64,000 nt of DNA from JALHOM01 sp964615775 (lineage in GTDB: Bacteria; Patescibacteriota; Saccharimonadia; Saccharimonadales; 2-12-FULL-41-12). The DNA lies in the NCBI GenBank assembly GCA_964615775.1, contig CAZTQB010000003.1, forward strand, positions 41,262-105,261, given 5' to 3'. Positions 51,019-59,434 of the stretch are shown piece after piece. The notes beneath the pieces are model-generated. The model saw nothing but the letters and a program-made list of their open reading frames with translations, made no database searches and had not been told where the DNA came from. Positions within the stretch are counted from its first letter, which is position 1. Each line of letters opens with the position of its first letter. The translations under genes and the position numbers were made by a program.

Positions 51019-51341
51019 TATGGGTAATACTGTACCCCCGTTTTATCTCGAAACTATCAGCTGTTACAGCAAAGTTCGAGAAGAATACTCGCACAACTGA
51101 ATCTTCTAGCTCGCCCTCTTCTTTATTTAATAAAACATTAGCCTAACTTTTAAGGTGTGAAAGCTGTCATAAATCGGTCATTTTCAAAATGCGAGTAAGA
51201 TGACAAATGATTTACATCTCAAGTGATTTAGTAACTTAAATACCCTATCTGGCTGAATTATATAAAAGTAGCTTATTTAGAGCCATTAATAATTTCCGAG
51301 TGTATGTAGAGGAATATTAAACTTCATACTACAATGTAGAG
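51019..51341. other. intergenic region before the restriction-modification gene
   Basis: About 320 bases with no gene, tRNA or clear repeat. The TACAAT at 51330-51335 is the likely -10 box for the methyltransferase gene, six bases before its GTG. Confidence 0.5.
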
Positions 51342-52919
51342 GTGAAGAGTGTGTTAGCTAAGGACGATATAAAACAAGTATCGTCACTGAAAGCCAAGTC
51401 GAAAAGTTGGCAAAAAAAACAGCAAAAGTTTAGTTTTATTGATTTGTTTGCAGGGATTGGCGGTTTTCGGATAGCAGCCGAGAGTTTGGGCGGTAGGTGT
51501 GTGTTTAGCTCTGAGTGGGATAAAAATTCAGTGCAGACGTATCTTGCCAACTTTAATGACTTTCCGGAGGGTGATATTACAAAGATTGATGAAACAAAAG
51601 TGCCAAATCACGACATATTGTTTGCTGGATTCCCCTGCCAATCGTTCAGTATTTCCGGCAAAAAACTTGGCTTTAATGACACCAGAGGTACACTTTTTTT
51701 TGATATTGCCAGGATAATTAGGGCAAAAAAACCAAAAATGTTTTTGCTAGAAAATGTCAAAAATTTCGCAAAACATGACGACGGCAAGACACTAGAAGTT
51801 ATATTAAATACGCTTAAAGATTTGGGATATTCGGTGTTTTATGAAGTGCTGAATTCGAGCGATTATGGTTTGCCGCAGGCCCGCGAAAGAGTTTACATAG
51901 TCGGCTTTAAAAAAAATCTAAAAAATTTTGATTTTCCGGATAAGTTACCTGATTTTAGGTCAACAGTTGTGAGAGATATTTTAGAAAATAGTCCGGTTGA
52001 AACTAAAATTATTGATAAAAAAATCATAAATTCAAAGCAAAGAAGCCAAGCATCTAAACGAAAACCACTGCGAGTAGGTTATTTTAATAAAGGTGGTCAA
52101 GGCGAGCGAGTTTATAGTGTAGATCACGTTGGCATAACTTTATCAGCTTATGGTGGTGGCTTGGCTAGCAAAACTGGAGCATACTTGATAAATAATATAG
52201 TTAGGAAATTGTCGCCACGTGAAGCTGCCAGAATGCAGGGTTTTCCTGAAGATTTTGAGATTCCAATTTCGACCAATCTTGCTCTTAAACAATTTGGAGA
52301 TAGTATATCTATACCAGTGGTTAAGAAAATAATTATCAAAATGCTAAAAAACGAAAGTACTAGAACAATGAAAAACAATGACCACTTAGTTATCCTTGGT
52401 TCAGAAACTGCCAAAGCTGGTTTCAAGAACGAGCTATATGCGGTAAACGAGTTTAATAATTGGCAAACTAGCAAACTAGCAAAGTTGTGGTTAGAGAAAA
52501 TGGACTATGATTTATCTAGCGTTGATGATGTTAAGGCTGGCAAAGTTACTGGCTCTCATAAAGCCGATATTCAAGTCATGATAAAGCTCAAGAACGCTAC
52601 CGCTAAGCTTGAAAATATTCAGGTTAAGCTAGTGTCTAATCCGACAGGCTTTAACCAAATTGACAAAAGGCAGCCAGCAAAATATCAAGAACTTTGGGAT
52701 ATTCCGGATGATATTTTACAGCTTCTTAGATATTTTACAGGTGAGTTGCCACCATATAAAAGCAGTACTCGCGATAAAAGGCGTATGTTTATCGACGAAT
52801 TTACTCCTTCCGAACAGGTAAAGATAATCAATTTTATTAAAAATAATAAAGACCAAATCGTATCTGACATATTAAAAGGTAGAGGTGAGTTTGCAGCTAA
52901 GTGGAGTGGTGATCATTAA
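51342..52919 (+). CDS. C5-cytosine DNA methyltransferase fused to a restriction endonuclease-like domain (frame broken near the end)
   Basis: 525 aa, GTG start. The first 330 residues are a C5 methyltransferase: IDLFAGIGGFRIA (I), FAGFPCQSFSISG with catalytic Cys99 (IV), LLENVKN (VI), LPQARERVYIVGF (VIII) and ending LALKQFGDSISIPVV (X). From about 345 a second domain follows, with SHKADIQVMIKL, ENIQVKLVS and GFNQIDKRQP, which looks like a PD-(D/E)xK nuclease of HaeIII-like type (from memory). The frame ends in GEFAAKWSGDH, but the conserved nuclease end continues in the +1 frame (52906-53145). A single-base insertion near 52905 best explains this. The methyltransferase part appears intact. 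Confidence 0.85.
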   Translation: MKSVLAKDDIKQVSSLKAKSKSWQKKQQKFSFIDLFAGIGGFRIAAESLGGRCVFSSEWDKNSVQTYLANFNDFPEGDITKIDETKVPNHDILFAGFPCQSFSISGKKLGFNDTRGTLFFDIARIIRAKKPKMFLLENVKNFAKHDDGKTLEVILNTLKDLGYSVFYEVLNSSDYGLPQARERVYIVGFKKNLKNFDFPDKLPDFRSTVVRDILENSPVETKIIDKKIINSKQRSQASKRKPLRVGYFNKGGQGERVYSVDHVGITLSAYGGGLASKTGAYLINNIVRKLSPREAARMQGFPEDFEIPISTNLALKQFGDSISIPVVKKIIIKMLKNESTRTMKNNDHLVILGSETAKAGFKNELYAVNEFNNWQTSKLAKLWLEKMDYDLSSVDDVKAGKVTGSHKADIQVMIKLKNATAKLENIQVKLVSNPTGFNQIDKRQPAKYQELWDIPDDILQLLRYFTGELPPYKSSTRDKRRMFIDEFTPSEQVKIINFIKNNKDQIVSDILKGRGEFAAKWSGDH

Positions 52920-53145
52920 AAATAAGCTGAATCCAAAAGCTATTTTGTGGGCATTGGAGCCAATAGAAATTGCCATAAATCTGTTTGGCAACGGGTCAGT
53001 TATTGCCACCAAAAGAGGTAGCATAAAGCTTGGTAAAATTACTATGCAGCGAAAGGGGGGTGACAATGGACGCCCATCGGCTAATATGTTGCAATTTAAG
53101 ATAAATCCGACACTGTTAGTAGATAAATCAATTGACGCATCCTAA
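52906..53145 (+). pseudogene. C-terminal end of the restriction endonuclease domain in a shifted frame
   Basis: Frame +1 relative to the upstream gene reads VVIIKNKLNPKAILWALEPI, and then ITKRGS-like IATKRGSIKLGKITMQRKGGDNGRPSANMLQFKINP. This last block is a typical C-terminal end of HaeIII-like restriction enzymes (my recollection of the family). It has no ribosome binding site of its own. Joining TGG (52902-52904) to this frame with one base removed restores about 600 residues. It may be a real inactivation, a sequencing error, or a programmed shift. Confidence 0.75.
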
Positions 53146-53208
53146 TCTCTAGATTCTAAAAATGAGTAATTTTTGCAGATTGTAAGCATTATTATATAAT
53201 ATACAAAG

Positions 53209-54210
53209 ATGGATTTTAAAGAAAAAGGGCCAGAATCACAAAATCTGGAAGCTGTAAGCATGTTTGACCAAAAATTGGCTAGACGTCGTAAAGTTTGTGC
53301 CATAACGATCGGTGCATTTACTTTGCTGTCGTCATTTGCTACTACTGCCAGGGAGTTCTTGGTAGACAAGCCCATAACAGCGGTTGAGCCAGATATAGCT
53401 ATCTCAGATTTAAACATAAGCTACCTCGATAATGAGACAATAGTTGGCACCTGGAATATGGCAGGAAATTTACTGCCCAAAATGCCTCAAGTAGAGGAAA
53501 TATACCGTAATGAAAGGCTAGATTTTTTTACTTTGCAAGAAGTGAGAAAAAAAGACATAAAGGTACTTGCTGAGTTTTTGAAGAGGTCTGGAGCCGAGTC
53601 TTACATTTACTTTGTTGAGTCAGATAAATTGTTAGACGGACAGGGTAACTTGATAATTTCGCGGCAACCGGCACTTGGCGAAATTGACTACCAGACTATA
53701 AATAGCCGGAGTGAAGTCGAAAATACCTATACGTCGGTTAAACAATTATTTTTGTCGGCTACGAATGGTGGCGTGAATGACATACCGGATAGAATTGCGA
53801 GTAGTTATGAGGAAAAACGTCGTAATTTTCGTTTTCGAGCTAAGATTATGGATAAAAATGGCAAAATTAGTATAATTTCTATCGGCACTGGACATGTTTC
53901 GCCACGGCGAGATGATGGGATTCATGACGATCAGATTGATAAGGTACTGAGTTTTGCGGCTTCACCAACAGATGATGAAATTAAGCCGACTACTATTTTT
54001 TGCTTGGATGCCAACGAGCAGGACACACAACTAGCCCTTAGGGCAGTAGAGTATAATTTGTTAACGGTTATTTTACCGTCCAACTCATCGCCGTCGGGTG
54101 GCAAGATTGACACCTGCGTTTATAGGCCGAACAAGACTTTGGGCTTTGGTGTAGCAAAAGTTTTGCCCGAGCTGACAGACCATCATCCGGTAGTGGTAAA
54201 ATTTGGCTAA
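53209..54210 (+). CDS. exported endonuclease/exonuclease/phosphatase (EEP) family protein
   Basis: 333 aa. A membrane or signal segment (about 28-46, CAITIGAFTLLSSFATTA) is followed by an EEP domain. GTWNMAGN, FFTLQEVRKKD, ISIGTGHVS, FCLDANEQ and the final LTDHHPVVVKFG give the metal-binding and catalytic residues. An extracellular nuclease or phosphodiesterase that feeds on released nucleic acid is a reasonable idea for a CPR bacterium, but the substrate is unknown. The TATAAT at 53195-53200 ends eight bases before the ATG, so it is probably leaderless. Confidence 0.85.
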   Translation: MDFKEKGPESQNLEAVSMFDQKLARRRKVCAITIGAFTLLSSFATTAREFLVDKPITAVEPDIAISDLNISYLDNETIVGTWNMAGNLLPKMPQVEEIYRNERLDFFTLQEVRKKDIKVLAEFLKRSGAESYIYFVESDKLLDGQGNLIISRQPALGEIDYQTINSRSEVENTYTSVKQLFLSATNGGVNDIPDRIASSYEEKRRNFRFRAKIMDKNGKISIISIGTGHVSPRRDDGIHDDQIDKVLSFAASPTDDEIKPTTIFCLDANEQDTQLALRAVEYNLLTVILPSNSSPSGGKIDTCVYRPNKTLGFGVAKVLPELTDHHPVVVKFG

Positions 54211-54258
54211 ATACACTTCTATTGCACATTATACTAATAAGTTGTATAATATATTATT

Positions 54259-55158
54259 ATGACAAATCCAGAAAAAGACCACCGTTTTTATGATATAAAT
54301 GGCGACGGTAAAGTAGACACCAGCGATATGCGTGCAACTGCAAATCCGGTAGTTGATGGAGGTATTAGTCGCTTTGATAGGTCTCAAGTGGGTGTAGGTT
54401 TTCTTGCAGTTGCAGCAGCGTGTTTTTTTCTTGTTAGAGGTTGTGACAGTAATGGTCACGCCGAAAAGGGTCCGTTTGAAGCAAAAAATGATGGTGTGAC
54501 TTTGGTCACAGATTTGAACAGTCAAACTGCCAAAACAGTTTTTAGCGATGATCGACCGGTCAATGATATGCCAAAGGGTGTGGTATTAGAAAGCTTTACA
54601 TTTGCGTCTAGAGTTCAGCCAAAATGTCAGGCAAAAGTTATGGCTGTGAGGAGTAAGCTCGATAACGGTGAAAACAACAAAGGTTTTGTGTATGCGGACC
54701 AGACTGCCCAGAGGCTGGTGCCGCTTAAGCTAAACCCTGAAAATGTAAATAGAATGAACGATTTTGTTAGCTTGTACCAGAAAAAGATGGCCGATATTGG
54801 TCAGTCTGGTAACTCTGTAAGGACAGTCTATAGCACTCCTGTCCGTAAGCGTTTAATGGCACAACTTGCAAAGAATGGGTCTCCTTGCTTTGCAAATTCG
54901 TTAGTAAAAAATAATCCAGAATATACTGTGGTTATGAATTTACAAACTATAGCCGATAGTTCACCTGGTGAAAATCATCGTTCGCAAAATGGTAAAAATG
55001 GTTCAGGATTTAATCTTACGGAAGCTTTAGGTAAAGTTGATGATAGGTTGGCTTCGTTGGCTAATTTGGCAATTCTTTCAGTATTAATCGGTTCTGTACT
55101 ATACTTTGCTGCCGGTAAAAGTGGTCAGTATTTCAAAAATAGGCGTAATTCTAGATGA
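54259..55158 (+). CDS. membrane protein with an N-terminal EF-hand-like loop
   Basis: 299 aa. A calcium-loop-like DINGDGKVDTSD at 12-23 precedes a first membrane segment (about 46-62, VGVGFLAVAAACFFLV). A soluble domain with Cys residues (QPKCQAKVM, GSPCFANS) and a second membrane segment (about 262-282) follow, with a basic tail. No family recognised. If the N-terminus is inside, the calcium-type loop would be cytosolic and the middle domain outside. It ends with TGA. A TATAAT ends eight bases before the ATG, as in its upstream neighbour. Confidence 0.7.
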   Translation: MTNPEKDHRFYDINGDGKVDTSDMRATANPVVDGGISRFDRSQVGVGFLAVAAACFFLVRGCDSNGHAEKGPFEAKNDGVTLVTDLNSQTAKTVFSDDRPVNDMPKGVVLESFTFASRVQPKCQAKVMAVRSKLDNGENNKGFVYADQTAQRLVPLKLNPENVNRMNDFVSLYQKKMADIGQSGNSVRTVYSTPVRKRLMAQLAKNGSPCFANSLVKNNPEYTVVMNLQTIADSSPGENHRSQNGKNGSGFNLTEALGKVDDRLASLANLAILSVLIGSVLYFAAGKSGQYFKNRRNSR

Positions 55159-55228
55159 CAGATTACGTACTAATCTAAATAGGCTATTGCTTAAGTAACC
55201 AAAACATTATTATAATTATGCTAAAGTT

Positions 55229-55843
55229 ATGCTAAAGTTTATAAAATCGCGGAAGAGTGGAGTACAGAATTATCTGCCTTTTATTATGATTTTGGTAGCA
55301 GTAATTGGCTTAACGGCGTCGTTTGTGTTGACGGCTGACAAAATCCATGTGTTAAAAGACCCAAATTTTATACCGGAGTGTAATATTAACCCAATTATTA
55401 GCTGTGGCTCGGTTATGACATCTAAGCAAGCCGAAATAGCTGGAGTACCAAATACGGTACTGGGGTTAATCGGCTTTTCTTCGCTTGGTACTATTGGTTT
55501 GATGCTGTTAGCTGGAGCTAGTTTTAAGCGATGGTTCTGGCGGCTAGTTTGGGCAGGTACAATTTTCGGTCTTATTTTTGTTCATTATCTGATGTACGAG
55601 AGTATCTTTGTAATAAAAAGTCTATGTCCATACTGTATGACGGTGTGGGTGTCGACTATTTTGTTATTTTGGTACACGACACTTTATATGTTTAGCGAAG
55701 GACACCTTAAGGTTAGCAAAAAGTATCGTGAAATTGTTGATTTTGCCCAGAAACATCATATTGATATATATGTAGGATGGATATTATTGATAGTTGGGTT
55801 AATTATTTATAAATTTTGGTACTATTGGCAAACTATTGTCTAG
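55229..55843 (+). CDS. vitamin K epoxide reductase (VKOR) family protein
   Basis: 204 aa, with four to five membrane segments. The four functional cysteines are present: the loop pair in PECNINPIISCGSVM and the active CPYC. GVPNTVLGLIGFSS is the quinone-side signature. Bacterial VKOR reoxidises a DsbA-like partner and so drives disulfide formation in secreted proteins. No DsbA domain is fused or adjacent. Substrates could include PilA and the Rpf proteins here, which carry paired cysteines. An earlier ATG at 55218 closes after five codons; the chosen start has a leader of a few bases. Confidence 0.92.
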   Translation: MLKFIKSRKSGVQNYLPFIMILVAVIGLTASFVLTADKIHVLKDPNFIPECNINPIISCGSVMTSKQAEIAGVPNTVLGLIGFSSLGTIGLMLLAGASFKRWFWRLVWAGTIFGLIFVHYLMYESIFVIKSLCPYCMTVWVSTILLFWYTTLYMFSEGHLKVSKKYREIVDFAQKHHIDIYVGWILLIVGLIIYKFWYYWQTIV

Positions 55844-55864
55844 TTGGCCAAAAAAGGAGGGGGA

Positions 55865-57718
55865 ATGCCTGAAGATAACAACAACCAAGATACTTTTGTA
55901 GGACAAAATCCCGAAGTTGCAGACCTGGAATCAGCCAGCACTACTAGTCCTATGCCTAGTGGCATTCCAGCAAAATTAGATGATCATTCAAGTCAGTATA
56001 TCCCTGACGGCACACTACCAGTGCAGCCGCATCATTTAAAATCACGAAAAAAACTGTATATATTGATATCGATTGGTTTAACTTTGTTGATATTGATTGG
56101 TTTTGGCGTGTGGTATTACCTAAGCCACAACAAAAAAATTAGTAATAATTCGTCCGCTACAGTTTCGGTTGAGAAAAAGCAGGTAGTAGTAGACAATAAA
56201 AAACCACTTGACCCAGAGCTTGAGAAGTTTATAAACCCGACAACTGGCGAAAAGTGGCTGCCTGAGCCTAAACAGTTGGCCGACTTAAAACTGTACACAA
56301 CAGACGTAGAAGCAAAATATTATGAAGTTGGCTCACGTGGCAATAACAAAATTATAAAGTCTGTATATCTTGCAATGGTCTATGTTTCTGATCTCTTTGA
56401 GCAAGATGCTACTGGCAAAATAAGCTATATTGTGAAGCCCGATGCCAAAATGGTTATAAATAGCGAAGATTTAAAAAATATTCGCGAAACATTTGTTAAC
56501 AAAGTTGTGTTTGATGACAAAACTTCTTACGACTCTTTGACGATCCCTAGCAGTATAGACCTAGGTGGTGGCATTTTATTAAAACGACCTCAGTATACGC
56601 TTGGTTACCCCAAAGACGACACGGATAAAGACTCTAGCAAGCCAGTACTGACTGAGCTTAAGAAATTTGGTCAAAGTACACTTAACAAATCTGTTTATAC
56701 ATCTAACGAAACTAAATTAAGTTCAATAAGTTATGAGCTGACTAACCCGATAAAAAACGAGGTTAGCTTAATATATGAGCCAATAGAAACAGATTTATCC
56801 AATTATCAATGGAAGATTGGCCAGTCGGTTGCTAGTGGCAAGATTTCGCCAATCACTAAAGGTTGTGGTCGTTTAAACCCATCTGTTACAGAAGCCAATA
56901 ACGTCACTCCAAGTAACTTAGTAGAGGCCGGAAGATCGCCCTCAGGCAAGCAAGTATACGCTCTTTCCAGCCAGGATCACGAGCTTTTTAAGAAAGCCTA
57001 TCAAGAATTTTATGATTTTTACAAAGATGATAAACAAGATAAGTACAAAGCAAGTATGACGCCAGATGATTTTGCCAAAAACCATGCCCTTGTACTTTAC
57101 AAAGACACTGGAGGTAAAATATTGGCTTATGTGAACGATGATTATCGTCCGCAGTATGGTTGTGCTAAGCCTGTAGTTTATTTGTACCCGACCTCAACTC
57201 GGCAGGTAAATGTTAGGGTAGGAGCTGATGTGAAGGTTTCTGAGCCGTTTTATAATCCAGCAACTGGCTGGCAAAACGTTCTAGCTAGCCCTAGTGGCTT
57301 GCTTAGTTATCAGGGCAGGACGTACAGCTCGCTATTTTGGGAAGGTCCTGGTTATGGCAAGTACCCGCTCATAGATAAGGGTGTAGTTGTGCCAACTTCT
57401 GAAGCGATAAATACTATAAGATCCCAGCTAAATCAGCAAGGCCTAAATGCAAGAGAAATCGCCGATTTTGTAGAATATTGGCAACCAAATTTGCCCGATA
57501 AGCCATATATTCGGATCTCATGGCTGAATACAAATCAAATGAATGACTTAGCACCGCTACAGATTTCACCAAGGCCACAAACTATGATACGAGTTTTCTT
57601 AGATTTTGATGGTTTAGATCAGCCGATTAAGCTTCAGCCGCAAACGTTTAAGGCTCCAAAACGTGATGGTTTTACGGTCGTTGAGTGGGGCGGTCTGTCA
57701 AAAAAACAGCTGTATTGA
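55865..57718 (+). CDS. large membrane-anchored protein with KPVVYLYP-type C-terminal domain
   Basis: 617 aa from ATG 55865, preceded by AAAGGAGGGGG; an in-frame TTG at 55844 would add seven residues including this site. A polar 60 residues is followed by a membrane segment (about 62-85), then a linker and an outside domain with few known motifs. The C-terminal 190 residues start CAKPVVYLYPTSTRQVNVRV and include LFWEGPGYG and VEYWQPNLPDKPYIRISWL, which I have seen in uncharacterised secreted proteins. It follows VKOR after 21 bases. Function unknown. Confidence 0.75.
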   Translation: MPEDNNNQDTFVGQNPEVADLESASTTSPMPSGIPAKLDDHSSQYIPDGTLPVQPHHLKSRKKLYILISIGLTLLILIGFGVWYYLSHNKKISNNSSATVSVEKKQVVVDNKKPLDPELEKFINPTTGEKWLPEPKQLADLKLYTTDVEAKYYEVGSRGNNKIIKSVYLAMVYVSDLFEQDATGKISYIVKPDAKMVINSEDLKNIRETFVNKVVFDDKTSYDSLTIPSSIDLGGGILLKRPQYTLGYPKDDTDKDSSKPVLTELKKFGQSTLNKSVYTSNETKLSSISYELTNPIKNEVSLIYEPIETDLSNYQWKIGQSVASGKISPITKGCGRLNPSVTEANNVTPSNLVEAGRSPSGKQVYALSSQDHELFKKAYQEFYDFYKDDKQDKYKASMTPDDFAKNHALVLYKDTGGKILAYVNDDYRPQYGCAKPVVYLYPTSTRQVNVRVGADVKVSEPFYNPATGWQNVLASPSGLLSYQGRTYSSLFWEGPGYGKYPLIDKGVVVPTSEAINTIRSQLNQQGLNAREIADFVEYWQPNLPDKPYIRISWLNTNQMNDLAPLQISPRPQTMIRVFLDFDGLDQPIKLQPQTFKAPKRDGFTVVEWGGLSKKQLY

Positions 57719-57762
57719 TTTAACATAAGCTAAAGTAATTTTAGGGTACAATAGAAGCTAAG

Positions 57763-58392
57763 ATGATTAATTTATTTGCGGTTTGTGTTGTCATATTTAT
57801 GGTACTGGTTTTGTCAGAAAGCTTACATCGCAAAAAACTAGTCAGTATAGAAATTAGCAGAAAACTAGTTCATATTTTTTCGGGAGTAATTGTAGCTTTT
57901 ATGCCGTTTTTTGCTAGCTGGCGAGAAATTCAGATTTTAGGGCTAGCGTTTATTGGGGTAATTTTGATTAGCAAGAAGTTAAAGATCTTTCGCTCAATTC
58001 ACGCTGTTGAAAGGGTAACATCAGGTGAAATTTTGTTTGCTGTGGCTATAACAACTCTTGCAATTTTGGAGCCAAAAGTTTGGATTTTTACAATCTCAAT
58101 TTTGCACCTTGCTGTGGCTGATTCTATGGCTGCAATTGTGGGTGTAAGATGGGGTAAGGTTACTAGCTATAAACTTTTTGGTAACAAAAAATCACTACAT
58201 GGTAGCTTAGCATTTTTGCTTACATCAATAGTAATAATGTTAAGTGCTTTTTTGACACATCGCAATGACTATAATATCTGGTATTTAGTTGTCTTTATTC
58301 CAATTGTTCTGACAGCCATTGAAAATATATCTTGGTATGGACTTGATAATTTTTTTATTCCCGTAGCTTGCTTGTATCTATTAAATCTATAA
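57763..58392 (+). CDS. dolichol/diacylglycerol kinase-like integral membrane protein
   Basis: 209 aa with six to seven membrane segments. ISRKLVHIFSGV near the N-terminus, AVADSMAAIVGVRWGK and FGNKKSLHGSLAFL are the conserved blocks of the CTP-dependent polyprenol/phytol/diacylglycerol kinase family (SEC59/DGK1-like). A role in recycling polyprenol or lipid carriers fits the genome's need for uppS-derived lipid. The TACAAT at 57747-57752 lies 10 bases before the ATG. Confidence 0.82.
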   Translation: MINLFAVCVVIFMVLVLSESLHRKKLVSIEISRKLVHIFSGVIVAFMPFFASWREIQILGLAFIGVILISKKLKIFRSIHAVERVTSGEILFAVAITTLAILEPKVWIFTISILHLAVADSMAAIVGVRWGKVTSYKLFGNKKSLHGSLAFLLTSIVIMLSAFLTHRNDYNIWYLVVFIPIVLTAIENISWYGLDNFFIPVACLYLLNL

Positions 58393-58414
58393 ATACTTAA
58401 CGCGTTAAGTATTT
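58391..58414. terminator. bidirectional terminator, perfect 24-base palindrome
   Basis: The half-site AAATACTTAACG is followed by its exact reverse complement, then TTTTT. It overlaps the stop codons of both converging genes (57763-58392 and 58397-58930). Confidence 0.85.
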
Positions 58415-58930
58415 TTTTAATTTGTCGAATGGCTTAAGAGATGTGTAAAAATTATTGTATTCTTGCACGGATAGTTCGGCGTTTGTGTGCTTTTGTCCGT
58501 TTTGGATATAAATACTATCCCAGCCAAATCCACCATCGCCTTTTGGTATTTTAGCAATCTTGCCTTTTGATTCTACTACAAAAATTTTTAGATTTTTGCC
58601 GTCAAAATAACCGACAGTACTTACAGCCGTTGCATTACGATTTTTTGCGACTAAATTGCAGATTTTTTTCAAGCCTAGTTCTGTAATAAAAAATTTGATA
58701 AATGGTCCTGGTAAGTTGCCTAACTCGTCAATAAATAAGCAAGTATCTTCAACAAAAACTGGTTGACCTACAAGTTCGTAGGCTTGCTTTACCTTATGTT
58801 CGGCTATTAGCTTGGGGTTCAGTGATTGAATTTCATCTAGGTCAAAATTCATTATCTCGAAGCTCAAATCGAAATTTTGTTGTATGAACTTGGCTTTATT
58901 ATGATTGCCAGTAATATAGGTTAAATTCAT
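58397..58930 (-). CDS. non-canonical purine NTP pyrophosphatase (HAM1/RdgB family)
   Basis: 177 aa. LTYITGNHNKAKF (substrate loop), VEDTCLFIDELGNLPGPFIKFF (catalytic Asp/Glu) and GGFGWDSIYI fit HAM1 better than the paralogue at 1341-1895. It hydrolyses deaminated purine NTPs to keep them out of nucleic acids. The stop lies in the shared palindromic terminator. Confidence 0.9.
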   Translation of the reverse strand: MNLTYITGNHNKAKFIQQNFDLSFEIMNFDLDEIQSLNPKLIAEHKVKQAYELVGQPVFVEDTCLFIDELGNLPGPFIKFFITELGLKKICNLVAKNRNATAVSTVGYFDGKNLKIFVVESKGKIAKIPKGDGGFGWDSIYIQNGQKHTNAELSVQEYNNFYTSLKPFDKLKKYLTR

Positions 58931-59031
58931 TTATAAACTAATTATATATTGCTAGAAAATTTCGGGAAGCACACCTGTTGTCTGAAACGTAAGTATGCAG
59001 ATGTCTTCAGGCTGTTACAGGCATAGCAAAA

Positions 59032-59109
59032 TGGGGTGGCTGACCGGAATTGAACCGGCGACCTTCTGGACCACAATCAGACGCTCTAACCGACTGAGCT
59101 ACAGCCACC
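59032..59109 (-). tRNA. tRNA-His (anticodon GTG), with encoded G-1 and CCA
   Basis: The acceptor strand GTGGCTG pairs with CAGCCAC. An extra G before it (59109) faces C73, the tRNA-His identity pair, and CCA is encoded. The anticodon loop is TTGTGGT. One A-C mismatch occurs at the base of the anticodon loop. The D and T arms are standard. Confidence 0.96.
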
Positions 59110-59434
59110 ACATTGACTAGAGTAATTATAGATTGTAAAGCGATTATTATCAATATATTTATAACCAAAAAGGCAAAGCAAATTGCTTAAAAACTAAAAC
59201 ATCAATAAATTCTACAACACTTAAAAATTAATAGTTGAAAACACTTCTGACTATAATACAACTAATTTGACAACATATTGACATAAAATAAAGTTCTTAT
59301 TATTCTGAGGTTTCGTGCATTTTACGTGGAGGTAAGTCGCGAGGGAAAGCCATATTTTTGGTAGCTAACTTTTTAGATAAAAAAATATTAATTAATTTTG
59401 CTATTAAAATTTGTGGGGTAAGGAAGGAATTTAA
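59110..59434 (+). promoter_or_regulatory. promoter and 120-base leader of the LysM-Rpf gene
   Basis: TTGACA at 59279-59284 and TATTCT at 59302-59307 are 17 bases apart, predicting a start near 59314. The leader of about 120 bases has a GC-richer first half (59314-59375, with TCGTGC, ACGTGGAGG and GTCGCGAGGG) and an AT-rich second half. The ribosome site is AAGGAAGG. A second TATAAT (59253-59258) lies further upstream. The leader could fold, but I recognise no riboswitch family. The first half of the interval (59110-59250) is AT-rich and featureless. Confidence 0.55.

Noticed and set aside
59300..59434. c-di-AMP (ydaO) or c-di-GMP riboswitch upstream of the Rpf gene
   Set aside because: Tempting by analogy, but I could not match the conserved core of either class by eye; kept only as an unexplained leader.
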